Shown: in pieces, positions 56,637 to 64,000 of the stretch
Position numbering within the stretch: position 1 is the first letter of the stretch
How the letters are laid out: each line of letters opens with the position of its first letter
NCBI GenBank assembly: GCA_022828595.1
Contig: JAKGHH010000002.1
Span: 69,722,383-69,786,382, forward strand
Direction: 5' to 3'
DNA length: 64,000 nt
From: Nelumbo lutea
Taxonomy: Eukaryota; Streptophyta; Magnoliopsida; Proteales; Nelumbonaceae
Notes under the pieces: generated by a model
Told to the model about the DNA's origin: nothing
Seen by the model: only the letters and a program-made list of their open reading frames with translations
The model's database searches: none
Translations under genes and position numbers: made by a program

Positions 56637-56857
56637 CTTGTCTGAACTATGAAAATCGGAACTCAGAACAAAACCGCCGATTGCAGCCTTGGGAGGATTC
56701 TCGATCTCTTCTTGTCTGAACTGCGAAAACGGAGCTCGTAACGGAACCACTGGTTGCAGCCTTGGGAGGATTCACGATCTCTTCTTGTCTGAACTGCGAA
56801 AATGGAACTCGTAATGGAACCGCCGGTTGTAGCCTTGGGAGGATTCGCGATCTCTGT
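56637..56857. repeat. 74-bp tandem repeat in the Copia2 leader
   Basis: Three copies spaced 74 bp apart (TCTGAACT at 56641, 56715 and 56789) with the internal block GCCTTGGGAGGATTC-CGATCTC. They lie in the leader between the primer site and gag. The last copy is followed by CTCTGTCTCTCTGG. Confidence 0.85.
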
Positions 56858-57031
56858 CTCTCTGGAGTCTGGTTCTGCTCTTGCTCTGGATACCGAGACA
56901 AACAGTGGAACTTCTCTTCTTTCTATTTTCGATGGAAGTCTCGAATCTGTCTTCTGTCGGCGCTGAGCAACGTCGCTGCCGCTACTGATCTCCAGAGGTC
57001 TCAGAACACAGACCTCTCGCTCCTGTTTCTC

Positions 57032-57043
57032 GCTCTGATACCA
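57032..57043 (-). promoter_or_regulatory. tRNA-Met primer-binding site of Copia2
   Basis: Minus strand TGGTATCAGAGC directly after the 5' LTR. Confidence 0.92.
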
Positions 57044-57267
57044 TGAGAAAACTCTGAGGAATTTTGTTGTTCTTCATTACACAAGGTACAGCCTATATAT
57101 ACAATTTCCTACGCCTAGGAGATTTAGTTCAGTAAGAAAATACTAAGTACAAGTTCCCAAAGAAATCCGGGAAACTATCCAAATACATCTAGAAAACTAC
57201 ACATGCATGCAAGAAGAGGTTCCGTGGAGATGTAGAGGTTACGGTTAGATGGAAATGTGGTTTCCCA
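57044..57267 (-). repeat. 5' LTR of Copia2 (224 bp)
   Basis: Same ends as the 3' LTR; includes a TATATATAC stretch that may serve as TATA box. Confidence 0.92.
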
Positions 57268-57321
57268 ATATTATATTATATTATATATATTATATACCTA
57301 TACCTATACCTATACCTACCA
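57268..57321. repeat. AT-rich and (TATACC)n microsatellites
   Basis: ATATT/ATTAT repeats followed by about four TATACC units, immediately beyond the Copia2 5' LTR; they obscure the target duplication. Confidence 0.8.
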
Positions 57322-58612
57322 TTATAGAATGAACAATTTATCTTTTTCGACCACCCTGATTTTTATTTCCAATTTTACCTATTAATAATACAACTTTGAA
57401 TGAGTGCACAACTAATTAAATTAGTAAATTCTCGACCATTTATTTATTACCCTACACACAAGAGAGACAAGTGCCCTAAAATGAATACAAGGACATCCAA
57501 ATTCTCTACGTGACTGGTTTTTGCCTTGTGGAGAAGGTTGAGAAGCAAGGAACAGAGAGATTGAAACTTGTAGCATTGATGAAGTAATGGTTTTTTTGCG
57601 CTAGATCGAAAATTGCAGCATCCAAATTCTCTGTTTGTTGCTCTGCTTTCTGTACGCTTACACGTTTCCTTCCTCCAATCTCCCAACCATTTTTGACTCT
57701 TAATTTAATAGCAACTAGCTAGCTAGTCTAAATATTTCTCTCCCCCTCTCCCTTTTTTTTTCAATGGGCTTCTTGTGGCAATTTTGAGGTTGCTGGTTAG
57801 GGTTCTCAGTTTCTTGGTGATATCTATGAACTTTTGTATTGTTTTACAAATAAGAAGAGGATGGCACCAGGTTCATAACATGGGTAAGATATCACGACTG
57901 AGCATTACAATTTGTTTATTCAGCAATAGACTACAAGCTGTGAAGCAGCCATGGTGAAATAAAATGGCCACTTTGGAAATTTTCATTGATGGTAACACCT
58001 CATAAACCCTAAAACTAGAATTTTCACTTTTTTTTTTCTGCACCATTCTTTATTGCTTTAGGAGTTGATGAGCTTTGTGCCCATTGCTAGGCATCGGTGA
58101 TTGTTTGTTGTGAATTAGGTTCTTTATATGTTTAAATTCAACCAAGTCTTTTCGCTTCACCCAAAGCATGTCGGGTTATGAGTAGTTTATCAAATTGGGT
58201 GAACTTCCACGGCATCAAGCTTAATTGTTTGGCTCAACCTTACTTGGTTCCCCTCTTAATGAATAATATAAAAAGCATATAAATAAAAACAAAACTAGAA
58301 AAGACAAAGCTGTTGTAGTTAGTTTTAGTAAATGATTTCTAAATAATATTTCAATCAACTTGTTGTTTTATTGTTAAGAAAAGAGTGCACAAAGTTTCGT
58401 TAACATTTTCTGACATATGTGCAAAAAATCCAAAGCTTTTTCCCATTAGATTTATATTTTTTTCCCTTTTCATGTTGTCTATACATAGAACAAATTCTAT
58501 TTTCACCCATGAAAACTACCTAAATAGCTTGCTAGAACATTATACCGATATTTTTAGGGACTTCTGTAGCTTTTCAATTGCCCAAATTTTATAAATCCAT
58601 TTGGATTCCCCT
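57322..58612. other. 1.3 kb of intergenic DNA, no gene seen
   Basis: AT-rich with T-runs; short frames only, none resembling a known protein. Confidence 0.5.
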
Positions 58613-58987
58613 AAGGCCCCGTTCGCTTTTCGGTAAGTTATTTACCCAGGTAAATGCGGTTATTTGGGTAAGTTTTTCCTGAGAAACACTTACCCAGGTA
58701 AGTGCATTTACCCACGTTCTTTTATTTCTCATGTAAATAAGGCAATGACTATTTTATCTATAAAAAAATCATTATTAAAAGGGGCATTTTTGTCCCATTC
58801 AAGTGCTAGCAACTTTCCCCTTAGGTGGGAAAGTTATTTATCCACCTAGGAGATAGGCCAGGAAATTAAACTTCCCCTAGTCCCTACATAAATTTGAAAA
58901 AAGAACATGGGATTCTTGGTCAATTGAAACAAAAATCCCATTGACCAACCTTCCCCCCTCTCAAAATCCGAAAAAAGAATGCCCCTT
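58613..58987. mobile_element. inverted-repeat DNA element (MITE, hAT-like)
   Basis: The ends AAGGCCCCGTTCGCTTTTCG and CCGAAAAAAGAATGCCCCTT are imperfect inverted repeats. The flanks GATTCCCC and GGTTCCCT match at 6 of 8, suggesting a decayed 8-bp duplication. The interior has TTTACCCAGGTAA subrepeats. About 375 bp, non-coding. Confidence 0.5.
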
Positions 58988-59679
58988 GGGTTCCCTTAGT
59001 AAGCTTGCTCATTGGGAATTAAAAGAAAGACCCTTTTTTTAGTAAGAAAAAGGAAATCCATTTTGTCTAGAAAAAATTTTTTTTGAAGGCTATGCTATTA
59101 GAATCTATTGACTAGAGAAAAAATTATTATCTAGCATAAAGCTTAATTTTTTGCATTTCACTTTCCCCGTACTCAATGATTTCATTTACTTTCCCCATAA
59201 AGCTTCTTTATATTAACTTTGTGGCTATTTATATAGGGTTCGGATGGGGTAGGCACAAAGTTGTAATTACGTTCAATGAGCAATTGAAATTTTTTTTGAC
59301 ACCTATCCCTTAAAATACCCTCACCCCACCCTTGAAAAAGATTAATGCCCACTTTTGACGGTTGTTTATCAATTGCTCTTCTAACATGCTTACTTTAATG
59401 TGCCTACTAGATCCGGTCCCATTTATATTATGAATACATTTGCATTTGGGTGAAATAGTCTAATTCTTGCCCTAGCCCATCTACTGGTCCAGCTTTCTTA
59501 TATCAATATTGATTGGTTTTAATTTTAATTGTTGGAATTTCTTTAATTTTTAAATATGATTTGACTTCTCTTTTTGTTCTCATGAATAATGATCATATTA
59601 CAAAGCATTCTTTGAATCTTAAACACTAAAATGGGCTGGTGAATGAAAATGGTGAATAGTTTCATATGGAACGATTTTA
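58988..59679. other. intergenic DNA, no gene seen
   Basis: AT-rich, without recognisable coding or repeat structure. Confidence 0.45.
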
Positions 59680-59830
59680 TGCTGGTGTAATGGTAAAATG
59701 CTGGACTATCAATTGTAAGAACACGACTTCAAGTTTAAGAGTGACCACTTTGTGTAAAAAATGGCACAAAGGTTATGATTGTATCCAACCCACTCTCCCA
59801 AGGCCCTCGATAACTAGAAACAATATTAGG
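59680..59830 (+). mobile_element. tRNA-derived SINE remnant (Au-SINE-like)
   Basis: A tRNA-like head with an A-box-like TGGTGTAATGG and a B-box-like ACTTCAAGTTT is followed by TGACCACTTTGTGTAAAAAA and ATCCAACCCACTCTCCCAAG, which parallel the body of plant Au SINEs as I remember it (CTCTTTGTGTAAA, then GACCCTCCCC). No clean target duplication; degraded. Confidence 0.5.
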
Positions 59831-61619
59831 TAATGGTCTTTCTCCAATCAACCTAGATCGAAAATAATCACACATTTGTGAAGCAATTGAGAGGGGGGGG
59901 AAAGAAAGAAAAGATGGAAATGCAAAGTATTTTAGTGGGTAGGGGTGAGCAAATAGGTTCTACCCGGAAACGAATGGAATCGACCTTGAACCAATCCTAC
60001 CCGATCTGTTACAGGGTAGGGTCTTCTGGTTCCAAACTCTTGTAACCAATCCCCACCCAGGCTGGTTCTAGGGTCTAGGGGTTTACCCTACCAAAACCGA
60101 CCCCATGAACCGGCTTTGGTTGATAGGACTGACCTTAGTAGAACCTGCCTTGGAACTGAACTTGCCTTGAAATAAACTCTGGAATACTTTTGTAGATGTG
60201 AAGATTTGAATCCAAGCACTCATGATTACAAAGGCTATGGTCCCACTTGACTATTGAGTTACTTTAAGTGACTAGTAAATGTGCACATACATTGAACGTG
60301 ATATTGTGATAGCTTCAAATGACAATAATAATAACAATACAATAACAAAAAAAAAACAAGAACAATAATTACAATTTAGTGTTCTTAGCAAAACCCATGT
60401 AAGAAATATAAGTAATCCAAGCATAGTGTATATTAATGAAACAAATGATCTATTTCACCAAGCCAACAAGCTATAGATGATACATTTATTTTCTTTTATT
60501 TTCTTTTTTATATTCTTCCTATATCTATCATTAATCACAATAATTCTCATTTTTAGACATATTTTTGTTTAATATGATGAATATATAATATTAAAGACAT
60601 GTTTAATACTCATGGTCAAATCAACTAATTAACCAATCACACCTGTACTTTGGGTCCATTTATCATCAAATTACTTGCTCATAAAAAGCCATTAGCTTGG
60701 CTAATAATGTGCTGACCCAACTATTTGAACCATTTAACTCTTTGGCCTAGTTGGTGGGGTCAAGAGTCAAATATTAATTTTCTTTTTCATTGATTTTTCC
60801 ATTCTATTTCCATCATTAATAAAAATATTTTTTATTTATCATATTTATATTCTTGATATGATGAATGCATAATATTAAATATGTGCCCATATTTTTTCTA
60901 TATAATTTTTATTTATTTATGATCTACTGTATTTCTATTTACTTTTTAAATTTTTATTATTTAATTATAACATCATGGAATGACCCATATGACCTAGGTG
61001 GTTTGAAATGTCCCACCACTTTCATACATGGGAAAACCAGTTTACTTTTGGGTCAATTTTAGTGTATTCCACTATCATTATTAGTATAAAAAAATATCTT
61101 ATTTTTCACACATATTTTTGTTTCCAACTAAGCAAGATAATCTTAACACTTAGTTACATCCCAATGGGTGGGATAGCAACCCTCCACACAAATAAAATTT
61201 GAGCTGATTCAATCTAGAAAGGTATAACTAAATTCTACCCATTGGTTTTTAACCACATCAAATACTTAGTAGGTAATGGTTCCCAAGTTAAATTTTGGAT
61301 AGATATGTAGTGGGTTAGTAGTCCTTTAGCCCTGTGATTCCCTTGTCTTTTTCATCTCTCAACCTTGAAAGCACAATTTTAGGCTTTATGTCAAACTCTA
61401 ACTCAATTGTCAATTGACCTTTAATTGGTGTTAAACACTTAGAGACCATGAAAATTTGGACCTTTATCACTTAAAGTCCTTTCTTTCTGAAGTTTGCATC
61501 TTACCCAGTCAGTTAGATCACAGAATTTGGAGTGCTCACACTTCAGCAAATCATTTTTATGTATTGTAGTGTGAGCAAAAAGGTCTAGCCTTTATTTCTT
61601 CTTTTTAATTTGAATTGAG
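59831..61619. other. 1.8 kb of intergenic DNA with degraded repeats, no gene seen
   Basis: A lone hAT-type left end (TAGGGGTGAGCAAATAGG) lies near 59940 with TACCC/GGGTA-rich sequence behind it but no right end. Segments at about 60480-60620 and 60780-60900 are similar (ATATGATGAATRYATAATATTAAA), an old duplication. No coding frame identified. Confidence 0.45.
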
Positions 61620-62420
61620 TTAGTTTGAATCATGTCTGCAATCTGATTTCCCAATGGAGGCATGGAGGCTTAGAAAAGTGAGGGAAATTATATTGGAATT
61701 TTGTTCGTCAAGCTATCATGTGGACCATTTGGGCGGACTGCAACCTATACATTTTTAAGAAAAAGAGCAGATCTTTCAAGTAGATTCTTGATCACATAGT
61801 GAGTTGTTGTAATTTTGGCTTCTAGTAGTAAGAAGTTCATGGGAATTAGTGTGGAAGATATAAAAAGGAACCTAGTTTCATCTGTTTGCATTCTCCCCCT
61901 GCACTCTTAATAGTTAGTAGGCAACCCTCACTTGACACAAATGGCATCATTCTTAGATTTGATGGTAGGTCCTTGGGTAAGCCCAGTTTCATTGGTGTAG
62001 GGGAATGTTTTTGGCCAATTTGAGGTAGAACCTTTTGGGATTTTAGTGGGCTTATTGGGATTACAAGTTCCACGAAGGTAGAGATCCTAGCCTTGCTCCC
62101 TAGTCTTCAAATAGCTAAACTGCTAAGGTTAAAGTCCATTTATGATTGAGGGAGATTTTGAAAATACAATTAGGTGGCTAGCTTCCAAGGTCCCATGTAA
62201 GTATCTACTCAACTAGGCTAGGGACCTAGTTGTACATATATTGACTTCCTAGAGATGGATTCAGGGAAATGTAACATAGCGGCTCACTCATTGGCAAATT
62301 TTGGTCTTTTTAGAGAACATTTTAATTATGCATTTCTACCTTAAGTTTAAAGGGCTCTGCTTTTCGTTTGTTCATTCTCCCTTTTTTTCTTAATTACTAT
62401 AGCTTATTGTTATCCTTCAT
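61620..62420 (+). pseudogene. LINE 3' remnant (zf-RVT to RNase H region)
   Basis: About 61700-61830 reads AIMWTIWADCNLYIFKKKSR, the conserved W-IW-RN--IF motif downstream of plant LINE reverse transcriptases, then SFK-ILDHIVSCCNFGF. Further on, about 62110-62350, a very decayed RNase H-like part ends with NIAAHSLANFGLFREHFNY, the N--AH-LA motif. It is followed by the usual short 3' tail and an A-run at 62421. Many stops; identification rests on the two motifs. Confidence 0.55.
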
Positions 62421-64000
62421 AAAAAAAGCATAAGAGATGTGCTCAAATGTTTTTTTACAAAATGTATATACTTTATATTTTTTGTATTTTTATCTTTTTA
62501 ATTATTTATTATTTAATTGACATGCAGGGTTTTCTATTTGGTTTAAAAGGTTGGACTGTTAACTCGCCATTATACCAATATTATAGTATATATGTTAAAT
62601 ATACATACAACTTTTGGGATGGTCGGATTTATCAAACACAGGGTTTGCTTGGCCCGGGCCCCACTTGCATTATGTGGGGCTTGACGTGAGTTTGATCTAG
62701 ACTAGGCTTGAGAGAAATTTGATTGCCTAGGCCTAAGAATTTGCAAATTGAGCTTGTCGGGCTGAACTAGATCATAAATGATCATCCCTACCCATCAATA
62801 TCCCTAACCCTATGTTTGTAAAACTAAGCATAACCCTAAAATTAGAGTGAATAGTGTCAGTTCATAGAAACAAATAAGCATTGAAATGGGTCATTGTAAT
62901 GTATCTTATACAAAAAAAAAAAAAAAAAAAAAAATTGATGATCTTTTTGAAAGCTATAGAAATGGATGATTGGAATAATTCTACAAGTGTGCAAGTCAAT
63001 TCCCAATTTGGCATAGTTGCTTATATCTTTTTGGCCCTTTGAGAAGGTTGATGACCAATTAAACTATAACCAGGATTTGGTCATTCGATGTTAACTTGAC
63101 ATTAATTGAATACATAGCACTGCCAATTAAAAAGAAGGGATAAATTGCTAATTGGTAATTGCAATCACCTCCTCAAAACTTTCTAACACAGTTGCAAATA
63201 GACCATCTCTATTAGAATCCTCTAACAAAAGATATGACATTGTCCAAAATACCCATGCAATTACTCTTTTCTTTTCTTCATAAAGTTTGTATTGTTTTTC
63301 TATAGAAATCATCTTCAATAGTAACAGTGTGGGTATTTTGAACATTTTTGTGTCTATTATTAGAGGATTCTAACAAGGGGCCTACTTACAACTGTGCCAG
63401 AAAGTTTAGGGGAAATGATTGCAATTACCAGATTTTAAAGGAGACATTGGTAAAAAATTTCATGGGAGGTTTCAGCAATTTACCTTAAATAAAAAAAATA
63501 AAAAAAAAATCATTATTCATTCAATGCAACAACCAATTGAGAACACATGATTCAATGACAATTTAGGATAATTATACATGAAATAGAAAGACACTTGTAA
63601 TATATCATTTACTAATAATGATAGAGGAGTGAAATATTAAATATACTTTGATCTTTGGGCACTTTCAATTACCATTCATGTTGAGAAATTATTTTCATTA
63701 ATTTCAATCTTTAAATAGGTTTTATCAAACATGTTATAAAATACTTGTTTTTACCTTTTTTCTTAATTAGAAGTTGCATGTTGCAATATGAAGTAAAACC
63801 ATATTGGTGTACATAACGACTTCCTGAATAACCATTTCATTAAACTCACTAGGTGCTTGCCATATCAATCATATTACCCTTGGCTAACATATCATCTACA
63901 ACTTATTCATTGTCAAATATAATGAATCCAAAGCCTCGAGAATGATTGATTGCATGATCACGAATGATCTGATGATCCACCACCTTCCCATGCTTGGAGA
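62421..64000. other. 1.6 kb of AT-rich intergenic DNA to the window end, no gene seen
   Basis: About 62620-62795 is a repeat fragment related to 10530-10860 (ends TTGGGATGGTC and GATCATCCCTACC, interior CATTATGTGGGGCTT). A pure A23 run lies at 62912-62934. Nothing coding recognised. Confidence 0.5.

Larger units (their letters stand above)
51874..57267 (-). mobile_element. Copia2: complete but defective Ty1/Copia element, 5.4 kb
   Basis: Minus-strand element with LTRs of 225 and 224 bp (ends TGAGG.. and ..CTCA on the element strand), about 10 substitutions and a few small indels between them. Primer site for tRNA-Met, polypurine tract and gag-pol in Copia order. The flanks are AT repeats (TTATA left, ATATT right), so the target duplication is not clean. 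Its sequence is clearly different from Copia1. Confidence 0.92.

Noticed and set aside
51869..57272. A 5-bp target duplication for Copia2
   Set aside because: The flanks are TTATA and ATATT within AT repeats; no unambiguous match, so the boundaries rest on the LTRs alone.
59680..59755. A functional tRNA gene at the SINE head
   Set aside because: A- and B-box-like segments are degenerate, no plausible acceptor stem closes, and SINE body sequence follows.

Overview
This is plant nuclear DNA, almost certainly from an angiosperm: plant-type Ty3/Gypsy (Tat-like) and Ty1/Copia retrotransposons, hAT, MULE and Tourist-like DNA elements, plant LINE and SINE remnants, and one short spliced CLE-type peptide gene. 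I cannot name the species. No bacterial, organellar, rRNA or intact tRNA genes were seen. Most of the window is nested transposable elements; the only convincing host protein gene is the CLE gene at 25877-26488.

Layout. 1-6230 is a decayed, 5'-cut Gypsy element (Gypsy1) with an antisense coiled-coil gene at its 3' end. It abuts a LINE-type RNase H remnant (6240-7845) that is split by a small hAT element (hAT-A1, 6684-7740), itself holding a solo LTR (6973-7643). 7846-11912 is AT-rich and gene-poor, with an inverted-repeat element at 8237-8910. 11921-23565 is a three-level nest: hAT-A2 (8-bp duplication ATACTAAA) contains a Pack-MULE-like element (12150-23355) with a captured receptor-kinase fragment, which contains Gypsy2 (13058-22779, duplication GATGT). 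A Tourist-like MITE (23819-24084) and the CLE gene follow. 29784-41574 is a second nest: hAT-B (8-bp duplication ATTGCCAT) holds Gypsy3 (30784-41419), whose LTRs carry a 40-bp tandem array with 7 copies on one side and 11 on the other. 44217-49825 is a minus-strand Copia element (Copia1) whose leader has captured a fragment of a host HAD-type hydrolase gene. 51874-57267 is a second minus-strand Copia element (Copia2) with a 74-bp tandem repeat in its leader. The rest, to 64000, is AT-rich DNA with degraded repeats, a SINE remnant and a LINE 3' remnant.

How the parts relate. Each Gypsy element encodes gag-protease-RT-RNase H-integrase on the plus strand, followed by a separate gene on the opposite strand between pol and the 3' LTR. 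In Gypsy2 and Gypsy3 this antisense gene has three exons with GT-AG introns at the same places but of different lengths, and its own TATA-like box and ACGT-rich repeats upstream. All retroelement coding regions carry stops or frameshifts, so none looks autonomous now. By-eye LTR divergence is about 8% for Gypsy2 and about 4% for Gypsy3, Copia1 and Copia2, so Gypsy2 is probably the oldest complete insertion. Element boundaries rest on target duplications and terminal repeats read directly; protein identities come from motif recognition without database searches.
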